Shown piece by piece: positions 18,240-26,732 of a stretch of 64,000 nt of DNA. Position numbers and translations under genes: made by a program. Each line of letters opens with the position of its first letter. Within the stretch, counting starts at the first letter, position 1. The stretch comes from Collinsella aerofaciens (lineage in GTDB: Bacteria > Actinomycetota > Coriobacteriia > Coriobacteriales > Coriobacteriaceae). Under the pieces are notes generated by a model. That model ran no database searches, was not told the origin of the DNA, and was given only the letters and a program-made list of their open reading frames with translations. The stretch lies in assembly GCF_015548375.1 (NCBI RefSeq), contig NZ_JADMWW010000004.1, positions 62,001-126,000 on the forward strand, in the 5' to 3' direction.

Positions 18240-18359
18240 CGAACGGGCGAACGCCCAGACCGCGCGCCGCTGCGCGCAACACATGGCACATCTGGTGGCA
18301 GAGGGCGACAGACCACCGTGCGCATAGGAAAAGGCCGGATTTGAAAGTTAGGAGCAATC

Positions 18360-19703
18360 ATGGCCAGTGACAACGGAAAGAGCTTCCTCGACAAGTTTGC
18401 CGAGGTCTCTGCGAAGGTGGGAAACCAGGTTCACCTGCGTTCCCTGCGTGACGCCTTCGCGACCATCACGCCGCTCTATATCCTTGCGGGTATCGCGGTT
18501 CTTATTAACAACGTCGTGTTCCCTCTGTTCCCGCTCGATGCGGCGGGCCTTGCCAACCTTCAGACGTGGGGTTCGGCAATTACGCTGGGCACCCTCAACG
18601 TCTCTGCCATTATCTTGGCCGGATTGATTGGCTACAGCCTCGCTAAGAACAAGCGTTTCGATAACCCGCTCGCTTGCGTGGTCGTCGCTATCTCTGCTTT
18701 CGTCATCATGATGCCGCAGCAGATCACCGCCTCGCTTGCCGCCACGAGCCCGCTGCTCACCGACAAGATCACCTCCGCCGAGGTCACGGGCGCCCTTTCG
18801 ACTGCCAACACCGGCACCAACGGTCTGTTCTCGGCTATTATCATCGCCCTGCTTTCCGTCTCGCTCTTCATCAAGATTTCTGGCGTCGAGAAGCTCAAGG
18901 TTAAGCTGGGCGAGGGCGTGCCTCCCGCGGTCTCCAACTCCTTCAACGTCATGATCCCGATGCTGCTCAACCTCGCGATCTTCGCTCTTGCCGCAGCCCT
19001 GCTCGCCGTGTGCGCCGGCACCGATCTGTGCACCATCATCTCCACGTGCATCTCCAACCCGCTCAAGAGCATCATGAACGCCGGTCCGTGGGCTGTTATC
19101 CTCATCTACACCCTTGCTAACCTGCTGTTCTGCGTCGGTATTCACCAGTCCACCATCTCTGGCGCTACCGTCGAGCCGATCCTGACCATGCTCATCGTCG
19201 ACAACATGGCTACCTTTGCCGCCGGTGGCACCATCCAGCCCGATCACTACATGAACATGCAGATCGTTAACAGCTTTGCCCTCATCGGCGGCTCGGGCTG
19301 CACCCTCATGCTTCTGCTCGACACGCTCCTGTTCTCCAAGAACAAGGCTTCCGAGACCGTTTCCAAGATGGCTATCCTGCCTGGTCTGTTCAACATCAAC
19401 GAGCCGGTTATCTACGGTTACCCCATCGTGTACAACCTGCCGCTCATGATTCCGTTTGTCCTCCTCCCCGATCTGTTCATCGGCATCACCTATGGCCTTA
19501 CCTGCGCAGGCATCATCAGCCCCTGCATCGCCCAGGTGCCCTGGACCATGCCTCCCGTCATCAATGCCCTGCTCGCTACGGGCTTTGACTGGCGCGCCGG
19601 CGTGTGGCAGGCTCTCGAGATTGTCATTGGCATGGCCGTCTACCTGCCCTTTATGAAGATTTCCGAGAAGGCAATCGCCAAGCAGGAGGCTCTCGCCGAG
19701 TAG
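18360..19703 (+). CDS. PTS lactose/cellobiose-family EIIC permease
   Basis: A 447-residue integral membrane protein of the size of CelB/ChbC. It begins LRSLRDAFATITPLYILAGI, the family N-terminus, and has about ten hydrophobic segments. The later PGLFNINEPVIYGYPIVYN carries the conserved NEP motif of EIIC sugar-binding sites. It moves the sugar while the IIB and IIA proteins phosphorylate it. It stands 120 bases after the GH1 gene, and ATG 18360 follows TTAGGAG. Confidence 0.95.
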   Translation: MASDNGKSFLDKFAEVSAKVGNQVHLRSLRDAFATITPLYILAGIAVLINNVVFPLFPLDAAGLANLQTWGSAITLGTLNVSAIILAGLIGYSLAKNKRFDNPLACVVVAISAFVIMMPQQITASLAATSPLLTDKITSAEVTGALSTANTGTNGLFSAIIIALLSVSLFIKISGVEKLKVKLGEGVPPAVSNSFNVMIPMLLNLAIFALAAALLAVCAGTDLCTIISTCISNPLKSIMNAGPWAVILIYTLANLLFCVGIHQSTISGATVEPILTMLIVDNMATFAAGGTIQPDHYMNMQIVNSFALIGGSGCTLMLLLDTLLFSKNKASETVSKMAILPGLFNINEPVIYGYPIVYNLPLMIPFVLLPDLFIGITYGLTCAGIISPCIAQVPWTMPPVINALLATGFDWRAGVWQALEIVIGMAVYLPFMKISEKAIAKQEALAE

Positions 19704-19732
19704 AACGCCTAACGTTCGTCCCTTTCACCTTT

Positions 19733-19763
19733 GCGGGCGCCGGTACGCGGTGCCGGTGCCCGC
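19733..19763 (+). other. Intercistronic hairpin between EIIC and EIIB
   Basis: GCGGGCGCCGGTAC and GGTGCCGGTGCCCGC form a stem without a U-run. It may stabilise or separate the upstream part of the message. Confidence 0.45.
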
Positions 19764-19864
19764 GGCTCTCTCCCTTGTGTAAAGATGCAGAGGGGTGGGC
19801 ACAATAGCCGCAAGGAATACAACCAGTTGTCGTCTGCGCGCCGCGCAGTTATAAGGAGGAAACC

Positions 19865-20167
19865 ATGAAGAAGATCATGCTCTGCTGCAATGCCGGTATG
19901 TCCACGAGCCTGCTGGTCCAGAAGATGCAGGCCGAGGTTGCAAACCGTGGTCTGGATATTGAGATCGAGGCTCGTCCCATGAACGAGGCCCACGATCACC
20001 TGGACGAGTGCGACATGTTGCTGCTTGGCCCGCAGATCGGCTACACCAAGGGTGACTTTGAGAAGGAGGCCGCTGGCCGCTTCCCGGTCGAGGTCATCAA
20101 CATGGTCGACTACGGCCGCATGAACGCTGCCGGCATTATCGACCACTGCGTCAGCGTGATGGGATAG
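19865..20167 (+). CDS. PTS lactose/cellobiose-family EIIB
   Basis: A 100-residue cytoplasmic phosphocarrier. The start MKKIMLCCNAGMSTSLL contains the phospho-cysteine (Cys8, in C-x2-GMSTS). It accepts phosphate from the IIA encoded next to it and passes it to the sugar bound in EIIC. ATG 19865 follows AAGGAGG. The stop lies 9 bases before the IIA start. Confidence 0.95.
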   Translation: MKKIMLCCNAGMSTSLLVQKMQAEVANRGLDIEIEARPMNEAHDHLDECDMLLLGPQIGYTKGDFEKEAAGRFPVEVINMVDYGRMNAAGIIDHCVSVMG

Positions 20168-20176
20168 GTGCTCCGC

Positions 20177-20509
20177 ATGGAGGATATGAACGAACTGCAG
20201 ATGACCTGCTTTGAGATCATCAGCTACGTCGGTACCGCCAAGAGCATGTACATCAATGCCGTGCAAAAGGCCAAGGAGGGCGATTTTGACGCCGCCGAGG
20301 AGCTTATCAAGCAGGGCGACGAGGCCTATAACGGTGGCCACGATGTTCACATGGGGCTTCTGAAGAAGGAGGCCAACGGCGAGCGTAACGGCGAGGCCCC
20401 GTTGATTCTGCTGCATGCCGAAGACCAGATGGCCGGTACCGAGACCATGCGCGTCATGGCGACGGAGCTCATCGAAATCCACAAGCAGCTGCAGGCACTT
20501 AAGGCCTAG
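20177..20509 (+). CDS. PTS lactose/cellobiose-family EIIA
   Basis: A 110-residue all-helical phosphocarrier. The active His80 lies in LLHAEDQMAG, matching the HAxDH/Q region of ChbA/LacF. The NELQMTCFEIISYVGTAKS opening is typical. It accepts phosphate from HPr. ATG 20177 was chosen; a GTG at 20168 would add three residues and an ATG at 20186 would remove three. It closes the PTS set and is followed by a terminator at 20568. Confidence 0.94.
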   Translation: MEDMNELQMTCFEIISYVGTAKSMYINAVQKAKEGDFDAAEELIKQGDEAYNGGHDVHMGLLKKEANGERNGEAPLILLHAEDQMAGTETMRVMATELIEIHKQLQALKA

Positions 20510-20567
20510 TCGGCGTTATCGCCGCGAAGGACCGTGCGGTCCAACAGACAACATAGTCCCTTTGACG

Positions 20568-20605
20568 GGCGCCGGGAGTCTCCGCCTCCCGGCGCCTTTA
20601 TTTTT
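20568..20605 (+). terminator. Rho-independent terminator of the cellobiose PTS operon
   Basis: GGCGCCGGGAG pairs with CTCCCGGCGCC, followed by TTTATTTTT. Confidence 0.9.
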
Positions 20606-20655
20606 GGGGATGGTCTTGCGCGGCCTGTTGAGCAGCCATTTGCGTTTCCCCAGAT

Positions 20656-20697
20656 AAAACCTGCCAAAACAAACCTGTCCCTTTTTGGTAGGTTTTT
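20656..20697. repeat. Hairpin repeat, CCTGCCAAAACAAACC family
   Basis: AAAACCTGCCAAAA and TTTTGGTAGGTTTT pair with one mismatch. The core CTGCCAAAACAAACCTGTCC resembles the arms at 16714-16805. Confidence 0.65.
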
Positions 20698-20750
20698 GCC
20701 TTGGGAGCGGTACCATACAGGCAATGTTTAAACGAGAAAGGTGGGCTCCC

Positions 20751-21704
20751 ATGGAACCTAAGCAGTATTACATCGGCATCGACGTCGGCGGCACTTCGGT
20801 TAAGGAGGGCCTGTTCGACGAGGACGGTAACCTGCTGGCCAAGGCCAGTGTGCCTACGCCTCCCATCGTTGACGCTGCGGGCTTTGCCGCGGTGACCGAG
20901 GCTATCGACCAGGTGGTCGCCAAAGCCCAGATTCCGCGTGCCTTTGTGGCGGGCATTGGCCTGGCCGTTCCGTGCCCCATCCCGGCATCGGGCGATGCCA
21001 AGGTCAAGGCCAACATCGCCATTAACCTGCCCGAGCTGAGGATCGCCATTCAAAAGCACTGCCCCGACGCGGTCGTTAAGTACGAGAATGATGCCAACGC
21101 CGCTGCCATGGGCGAGGCCTGGCTCGGTTCTGCCAAGGGCGTGCAGAACGTCGTGATGGTCACCATCGGTACCGGCGTGGGTGGCGGCGTAATCGTCAAC
21201 GGCGACGTGGTATCGGGCGTTGTGGGTGCTGGCGGTGAGATTGGCCACATGTGCCTGAACCCGGCTGAGGAGCGCACCTGCGGCTGTGGTGGCCATGGCC
21301 ATCTGGAGCAGTATTCCAGCGCCACCGGCGTGGTGAGCAACTACCTTGCCGAGTGCAAGAAGGCGGGCGTCGAGCCCATTGAGCTCACCGGCCCCTCCGA
21401 TTCCAAGGACGTGTTCCAGGCCTGCCGCGAGGGTGACAAGCTCGCGTTGGCAGCTGCCGATACCATGGCCGACTACCTCGGCCGCGCCCTGGCGCTTATT
21501 GCCAACGTGGTCGACCCCGAGATGTTCCTGATCGGCGGCGGTGCGTCCGCCTCGGCCGATGTCTACCTCGACGCAGTTCGCGAGCACTTCCAGCGCTACG
21601 CGCTTTCCGCCTCACGCGAGACGCCCATTAAGGTCGCTTCGCTCGGCAACGATGCCGGCATCATCGGTGCCGCCTACGTAGCCCTGCGCGCCGCCGGTAA
21701 ATAG
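20751..21704 (+). CDS. ROK-family glucokinase
   Basis: A 317-residue sugar kinase. The ATP-binding loop is seen in YIGIDVGGTSVKEGLFDEDG, the sugar-binding block in VKYENDANAAAMGEAWLG, and GTGVGGGVIVNGDVV follows. The ROK zinc signature GEIGHMCLNP...CGCGGHGHLEQY is complete. It would phosphorylate free glucose released by the GH1 enzyme; glucose is the likeliest substrate but not proven. ATG 20751 follows GAGAAAGG. It has its own upstream region after a terminator, so it may be transcribed separately. Confidence 0.92.
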   Translation: MEPKQYYIGIDVGGTSVKEGLFDEDGNLLAKASVPTPPIVDAAGFAAVTEAIDQVVAKAQIPRAFVAGIGLAVPCPIPASGDAKVKANIAINLPELRIAIQKHCPDAVVKYENDANAAAMGEAWLGSAKGVQNVVMVTIGTGVGGGVIVNGDVVSGVVGAGGEIGHMCLNPAEERTCGCGGHGHLEQYSSATGVVSNYLAECKKAGVEPIELTGPSDSKDVFQACREGDKLALAAADTMADYLGRALALIANVVDPEMFLIGGGASASADVYLDAVREHFQRYALSASRETPIKVASLGNDAGIIGAAYVALRAAGK

Positions 21705-21714
21705 CTGGTACAAG

Positions 21715-21757
21715 GGGGTCAGGTTACTTTGCACCAACACGGTGCAAAAGGGATAGT
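21715..21757. repeat. Dispersed repeat, second copy of the 11431 element
   Basis: 21715-21736 is identical to 11431-11452, and TTTGCACC AACAC GGTGCAAA forms a hairpin. Confidence 0.75.
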
Positions 21758-21869
21758 CTTGGCCCCGTGCCTGCCCCAAAATATGCCGTGGCCCTTCCGT
21801 CTGCGAAGGCTCGGCATCGGCGTGCTACCATAGCTACGTCCAAGTACACATATCAAGTGGAGGATATCC

Positions 21870-22793
21870 ATGGCAAACGTTCTTGTCTTTGGTCACCAGA
21901 ACCCCGATAACGACGCCATCATGAGCGCCGTCGTCCTGTCCCAGCTGCTCAACCAAGTTGAGTATGCCGGCAACACCTACGAGGCCTGCGCCCTTGGTCA
22001 GCTTCCGGCAGAGTCCGCCAAGCTGCTCGCCGACGCCGGTATCGCCGAGCCTCGCGTGATCGAGTCCGTCGAGGCCGGTCAGCTCGTCGTCCTCACCGAC
22101 CACAACGAGTCTGCCCAGTCTGTCGCCGGCCTTAAGGACGCCACGGTCTTTGGTGTTGTCGATCATCACCGCATCGGCGACTTCGAGACCGCCGGCCCGC
22201 TGCACTACATCTGCCTGCCCTGGGGCTCCAGCTGCACCATCGTCACCAAGCTCGCCGGCGTGCTCGGCGTTGAGCTTTCCGACGTCCAGGCCAAGCTGCT
22301 GCTCTCGGCTATGATGACCGATACGCTCATGCTCAAGAGCCCCACCACCACCGATGTCGACCGCGCCGTCGCCGCCAAGCTCGGCGAGCAGGTGGGCGTC
22401 GACCCGGTCAAGTTTGGCATGGAGGTCTTCCTTACCCGTCCGTCCGGCTCCTTCACCGCAGCCGAGATGGTCGGCAACGACATCAAGATGTTCGAGCCCG
22501 CCGGCAAGAAGCTGCTCATCGGCCAGTACGAGACTGTCGACAAGAGCCGCGCGCTCGGCATGATCGACGAGATTCGCGAGGCCATGCGCGCCTACGCCGC
22601 CGAGAAGGGTGCCGACGGCATCGTCCTGTGCATCACCGACATCATGGAGGAGGGCTCGCAGGTCCTGCTCGAGGGCGAGACCGAGGCCGCTCAGAAGGGC
22701 CTGGGCATTGCCGACGAGCACGACGGCGTCTGGATGCCGGGCGTCCTCTCCCGTAAGAAGCAGGTCGCTGCCCCCATCATGGCCTCCTGCTAG
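21870..22793 (+). CDS. ppaC: Manganese-dependent inorganic pyrophosphatase (family II)
   Basis: A 307-residue DHH-family enzyme that hydrolyses PPi in the cytoplasm. Metal-binding motifs are VFGHQNPDNDAIMSA near the start, LTDHNE, and VVDHHRIGDF (the DHH motif). The C-terminal DHHA2 domain ends VLSRKKQVAAPI, with the Arg-Lys-Lys substrate clamp. There are no CBS domains. ATG 21870 follows GTGGAGG. A strong terminator follows at 22813. Confidence 0.97.
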   Translation: MANVLVFGHQNPDNDAIMSAVVLSQLLNQVEYAGNTYEACALGQLPAESAKLLADAGIAEPRVIESVEAGQLVVLTDHNESAQSVAGLKDATVFGVVDHHRIGDFETAGPLHYICLPWGSSCTIVTKLAGVLGVELSDVQAKLLLSAMMTDTLMLKSPTTTDVDRAVAAKLGEQVGVDPVKFGMEVFLTRPSGSFTAAEMVGNDIKMFEPAGKKLLIGQYETVDKSRALGMIDEIREAMRAYAAEKGADGIVLCITDIMEEGSQVLLEGETEAAQKGLGIADEHDGVWMPGVLSRKKQVAAPIMASC

Positions 22794-22812
22794 GTTTAGT
22801 TGACCAAACGCC

Positions 22813-22852
22813 ACGACCGGATCGCGGACGCCCCGTGATCCGGTCGTTTTTT
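22813..22852 (+). terminator. Rho-independent terminator of ppaC
   Basis: ACGACCGGATC pairs with GATCCGGTCGT, followed by TTTTTT. Confidence 0.92.
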
Positions 22853-22990
22853 GTGCACGGCGCCGCGTCGTCTCTTGGGCAGACGTGCCCGTGCCGCTGA
22901 GAAATAATGTTCAACCTGTGGTTCCGCTTTTCGGCCACGCCTGCGTGCTTGTCGTGCAGGGTAGGCTAGATGCAAGCGTAATACGTTAGA

Positions 22991-23026
22991 GCGCGGCGCC
23001 GCCACTTGGGCGGGCCGTGCTTTTTT
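22991..23026 (+). other. Terminator-like hairpin in the nhaA leader
   Basis: GCGCGGCGCCGCC and GGGCGGGCCGTGC can form an imperfect stem followed by TTTTTT at about 23021-23026, 30 bases before the nhaA Shine-Dalgarno. It could attenuate nhaA. Confidence 0.4.
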
Positions 23027-23059
23027 AAGACGGGAGCCTTCCCGTGAAAGGAGCCGCCC

Positions 23060-24418
23060 ATGGCAGCAACTGAGCAGCTGTTCAACGTTCGTGAGCGCAA
23101 ACGCTTTGAACGTCACGACATCTGGGAGCGCATCGCCGAGAACGGCACGATTTCCGCCGCCGTCATGGTCTTCGCCGCCATCGCCGCCGTCATTTGCGCC
23201 AATACCGATGCCTACGAGGCCATCCATCACTTTTTGGAGACCCCGCTGTATGTGGGTCTTGGCAACCTTACGGCCGGTCTCACCGTTGAGCTTTTCGTCA
23301 ACGACTTCCTCATGGCGATTTTCTTTTTGTTGGTGGGCATTGAGCTTAAGTACGAGATGACGGTCGGCGAGCTCAAGAATCCGCGTCAGGCCATGCTTCC
23401 CATGCTGGCGGCCGTGGGCGGCGTCGTCGTTCCCGCCTGCATCTACCTGATCTTTAACCATGCCGGCGCCCACAACGGTTGGGCCATCCCCATGGCAACC
23501 GATATTGCCTTTGCGCTGGGCGTGCTGTCACTTTTGGGCAATCGCGTGCCCAACGGCGTGCGCGTGTTCTTCTCGACGCTCGCCATCGCCGACGACCTCA
23601 TCTCCATCGCCGCCATCGCCATCTTCTACGGTCAGAGTCCCAATCCGTTTTGGCTGGGTGCCGCCGCGCTTGTGACCTGCGCGCTCGTGTGGCTCAACAA
23701 GACGCAGCATTACCGCCTTGCCCCGTACTCGGTGCTGGGTTTGCTGTTGTGGTTCTGCATGTTCAAGAGCGGCGTACATGCCACGCTTGCTGGCGTCATC
23801 TTGGCCTTTACCATTCCGGCCAAGTGCGGCGTCAAGCTCGACAGCCTCACCGATTGGCTGGGCGAGTGCCTGCCGCTGCTCGATGACCGCTACGACGACG
23901 AGGCACACATCCTGGGCCAGCATGACTTTACCGTCTCGACCACCAAGGTCGAGCGCGTCATGCACCGCGTGACCCCGCCGCTCATCCGCATGGAGCGTCT
24001 GATCTCCACGCCGGTCAACTTTGTGATTCTGCCGATCTTCGCGTTCGTCAACGCACAGGTTCGCCTGGTGGGCGTGGACATGAGCACGCTGCTCACCGAC
24101 CCGGTGACGCTCGGCGTGTACTTTGGCATGCTGCTGGGCAAGCCGATCGGCATCTTTGGCATGACGTTCGCCTTGGTCAAGCTCAAAGTCTGCGAGCTGC
24201 CGCACAATGTCAACTGGCACATGATTGCCGGTGTGGGCATTTTGGGCGGCATCGGCTTTACCATGTCGATTCTCATTAGCGGTCTTGCCTTCCCGACGGC
24301 CCAGTTTGAGGTTCTGGCTGCCAAGGCCGCCATCCTTGCCGGTTCGGTCACCGCCGCCGTGCTCGGCATGATCTACATGAGCGTGGTCTGCGAGCACCCC
24401 GCGCCCAAGGACGAGTAA
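23060..24418 (+). CDS. nhaA: Na+/H+ antiporter NhaA
   Basis: A 452-residue inner-membrane antiporter with about a dozen hydrophobic segments. The ion-binding aspartates are seen in ATDIAFALGVLSLLG and LAIADDLISIAAIA, the DIAFALG and ADD signatures of NhaA. The late block GGIGFTMSILISGLAF is also conserved. It exchanges sodium or lithium for protons in pH and salt control. It is longer than E. coli NhaA (388) mainly through a hydrophilic loop near residues 265-300. ATG 23060 follows AAAGGAG. A terminator follows at 24436. Confidence 0.95.
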   Translation: MAATEQLFNVRERKRFERHDIWERIAENGTISAAVMVFAAIAAVICANTDAYEAIHHFLETPLYVGLGNLTAGLTVELFVNDFLMAIFFLLVGIELKYEMTVGELKNPRQAMLPMLAAVGGVVVPACIYLIFNHAGAHNGWAIPMATDIAFALGVLSLLGNRVPNGVRVFFSTLAIADDLISIAAIAIFYGQSPNPFWLGAAALVTCALVWLNKTQHYRLAPYSVLGLLLWFCMFKSGVHATLAGVILAFTIPAKCGVKLDSLTDWLGECLPLLDDRYDDEAHILGQHDFTVSTTKVERVMHRVTPPLIRMERLISTPVNFVILPIFAFVNAQVRLVGVDMSTLLTDPVTLGVYFGMLLGKPIGIFGMTFALVKLKVCELPHNVNWHMIAGVGILGGIGFTMSILISGLAFPTAQFEVLAAKAAILAGSVTAAVLGMIYMSVVCEHPAPKDE

Positions 24419-24435
24419 AAGCACATACAAGTTTG

Positions 24436-24473
24436 AAAACGCCGCCTGTGAACACCATCACAAGCGGCGTTTT
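24436..24473 (+). terminator. Rho-independent terminator of nhaA
   Basis: AAAACGCCGCCTGTG pairs with CACAAGCGGCGTTTT. Confidence 0.85.
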
Positions 24474-24501
24474 AGTCAATGGGGACGTTCTTAAATGACT
24501 A
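24473..24501. repeat. REP-like element, TAGTCA...TGACTA family
   Basis: TAGTCAATGGGGACGTTC followed by TTAAATGACTA; the ends are inverted. It is close to the copies at 31931 and 60113 and lies between convergent genes. Confidence 0.75.
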
Positions 24502-24504
24502 GGT

Positions 24505-24759
24505 TTATTCCACCGTTCCGTAGACGGCGCCCCAGCCGTGGGCGGCCAAGGCGGAGTTGAGCTGGTCGCAAAGTGACTGGCGGTCGTAGTAGCCGGGCGG
24601 CAAAAGGTTGACGATCTCCATGAGGTCGGGCGCCAGGTCCAAGATTTCGGCCTGTACGATCAGATCCAGGCGGTCGATGGCGTGGCGGTCGTAAAACAGT
24701 CCGTCGACCAGGCGCTGCAGGTCGCCGAATTCCTCGGCCTGAAACGATCCGTACTCCAT
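24505..24759 (-). CDS. Hypothetical small protein
   Basis: An 84-residue acidic, probably helical protein (EEFGDLQRLVDGLFYDRHAI, then DLMEIVNLLPPGYYDRQSL). I do not recognise the family. No membrane segment or metal motif is visible. ATG 24759 follows AAGGAGG on the minus strand; an upstream ATG at 24810 would add 17 residues of unlikely sequence. It is divergent from the aminotransferase gene and converges on nhaA. Confidence 0.7.
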   Translation of the reverse strand: MEYGSFQAEEFGDLQRLVDGLFYDRHAIDRLDLIVQAEILDLAPDLMEIVNLLPPGYYDRQSLCDQLNSALAAHGWGAVYGTVE

Positions 24760-24908
24760 AGTGCCTCCTTGGGCGCCCCACGCCGGCATGCGCGGCGATT
24801 CGTAATTCATTGCGATGAACTTAATCTATCACGGCTTCATAACGTTGCGGCGGTGGCGGTCTATACTTAGACGAACTGCAACGTACCGCTTCGCGAAAGG
24901 TCGCACCC

Positions 24909-26213
24909 ATGCAGACGATCTACCAGAAGATGGAAACCACCGAACTCGATGCCGCCATCGAGGCGCTCAAGGCCGAGGTCGCCGAGGTCAAGGCCAAGGG
25001 CCTGGCGCTCGACATGGCCCGCGGCAAGCCGTCGCCCTCCCAGGTGGACATCTCGCGCCCCATGCTCGATATCCTCAATGCCGATGCCGATCTGCACGAC
25101 GGCAATGTCGACTGCTCCAACTACGGCTGCTTCGAGGGCATTCCCTCGGCTCGCAAGCTGGCAGGGGAGTTTTTGGGTTGCCCCGCCGAGCAGACGCTTG
25201 TGCTGGGTTCGTCGAGCCTTTTGATTGAGCATGACATCGCCGGCATGTTCTGGCGCTGTGGCTCGTGCGGCAGCGAGCCCTGGGACGCCTACGAGGCCGC
25301 GCACGACGGCAAGAAGGTCAAGTTCCTGTGCCCCGTTCCCGGCTACGATCGCCACTTTGGCATCACCGCCGATCTGGGTATCGAGAATGTCCCCGTTGCG
25401 ATGACCGACAACGGCCCCGACATGGACGAGGTCGAGCGCCTGGTTGCTGCCGACGACTCCATCAAGGGTATCTGGTGCGTGCCCAAGTATTCCAACCCCA
25501 CGGGCATCACCTTTAGCGAGGACACCGTGCGCCGCCTAGTCGAGATGCCCACGGCCGCGCCCGATTTTCGCATCTTCTGGGACAACGCCTACTGCGTGCA
25601 CGACCTGTACGACGAGACCGACGAGCTCGCAAACATCTTTGACCTCGCTCGCACGGCGGGCACCGAGGACCGTGTGGTGGCCTTTGCCTCGACGTCCAAG
25701 ATCACCTTCCCGGGCGCCGGCATCGGCTTTATTGGTGCGAGCCCCGCGGTTATCGCCGAGTTCTCCAAGCGCCTGAAGGCCGGCCTCATCAGCGCCGACA
25801 AGCTCAACCAGCTGCGTCACGTGCGCTTCCTTCCCACCATCGAGGCGGTCAAGGAGCACATGAAAAAGCATGCGGAGTTCCTGCGCCCGCGCTTTGAGGC
25901 CGTCGAGCGCAAGCTCACCGAGGGCTTGGGCGACACGGGCTGCGCCACCTGGACGCACCCCCGCGGCGGCTACTTTGTAAGCTTCGATGGTCCCGAGGGC
26001 TCGGCCCAAAAGGTCGCCGCGCTTTGCGCCGACCTGGGCGTCAAGCTCACGCCGGCCGGTGCCACCTGGCCCTATGGCAAGGACCCGCGCGACACCAACA
26101 TCCGCATCGCGCCGAGCTATCCCACGGTCGAAGACCTGGAGGCCGCGCTCGATGTGCTGGTGCTGGCCGTTAAGCTTGTCGCTGCCGAGCTTGCGCGTGC
26201 CGAGCGCGCCTAA
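24909..26213 (+). CDS. PLP-dependent aminotransferase, aspartate aminotransferase-like (fold type I)
   Basis: A 434-residue enzyme of the Asp_aminotransf (MocR/AspC-related type Ic) group. The cofactor lysine is Lys264 in FASTSKITFPGAGIG. PVPGYDRHFGI, CVPKYSNPTGITFS and WDNAYCVHDL supply the usual substrate and PLP contacts, and NIRIAPSYPTVEDLEAAL the C-terminal carboxylate-binding Arg. It probably transfers amino groups between aspartate or another amino acid and 2-oxoglutarate; the exact substrate is not determined. It appears to be transcribed alone or with the STAS gene 51 bases downstream. Confidence 0.9.
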   Translation: MQTIYQKMETTELDAAIEALKAEVAEVKAKGLALDMARGKPSPSQVDISRPMLDILNADADLHDGNVDCSNYGCFEGIPSARKLAGEFLGCPAEQTLVLGSSSLLIEHDIAGMFWRCGSCGSEPWDAYEAAHDGKKVKFLCPVPGYDRHFGITADLGIENVPVAMTDNGPDMDEVERLVAADDSIKGIWCVPKYSNPTGITFSEDTVRRLVEMPTAAPDFRIFWDNAYCVHDLYDETDELANIFDLARTAGTEDRVVAFASTSKITFPGAGIGFIGASPAVIAEFSKRLKAGLISADKLNQLRHVRFLPTIEAVKEHMKKHAEFLRPRFEAVERKLTEGLGDTGCATWTHPRGGYFVSFDGPEGSAQKVAALCADLGVKLTPAGATWPYGKDPRDTNIRIAPSYPTVEDLEAALDVLVLAVKLVAAELARAERA

Positions 26214-26264
26214 CGCGCGGCTTCCCGTACTATCCGCACTTTCGATACGTAAAGGAGCGTATAC

Positions 26265-26579
26265 ATGGATTTGGGTATTTCCACCAACCCCACGCCAGAG
26301 CTCTACACCATTAAGGTGACCGGTGAGATCGATATCTCTAACGCCGATAGCCTGCGCAATGCCATCGACCTGGCGCTCGAGCAGCCCACTGAGGCCGTTG
26401 AGCTCGATTTTGCCCAGGTGAGCTACATCGATTCGACGGGCATTGGCGTGCTCGTGGGCGCCGCGCACCACGCGGCCGACCACGGCAAGCGCTTTAGCTG
26501 CACCAATGTGCAGCCCCCGGTGATGCGCGTGGTTCAGCTGTTGGGTGTCGACCAGGAGATTTCGATCACCGCTGCATAA
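26265..26579 (+). CDS. STAS-domain anti-sigma factor antagonist
   Basis: A 104-residue SpoIIAA/RsbV-like protein. It has IKVTGEIDISNADSLRNAI and the phosphorylation loop YIDSTGIGVLVGA with Ser57. Such proteins free a sigma factor by binding its anti-sigma kinase when unphosphorylated. No anti-sigma kinase or sigma gene lies beside it, so the partner must be elsewhere. ATG 26265 follows AAAGGAG. Confidence 0.92.
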   Translation: MDLGISTNPTPELYTIKVTGEIDISNADSLRNAIDLALEQPTEAVELDFAQVSYIDSTGIGVLVGAAHHAADHGKRFSCTNVQPPVMRVVQLLGVDQEISITAA

Positions 26580-26732
26580 TCTTTGCCCCCAAAAGGGCGT
26601 GCCGTTTGGCATATGTTTGTGATGCGCTCGGACGTTTTGGCGTCCGGGCGCTATACTTGACCGAATGAATAGACGAGTTCCGGCCGAATGGCGCGGTGCG
26701 GGCTCGACTCACATCGAGCCTTGGAGGTATGT

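Noticed and set aside
22853-23059. A lithium or sodium riboswitch before nhaA
   Set aside because: There is a terminator-like stem but I could not find the conserved core of any known ion riboswitch. Only a tentative leader hairpin was kept.
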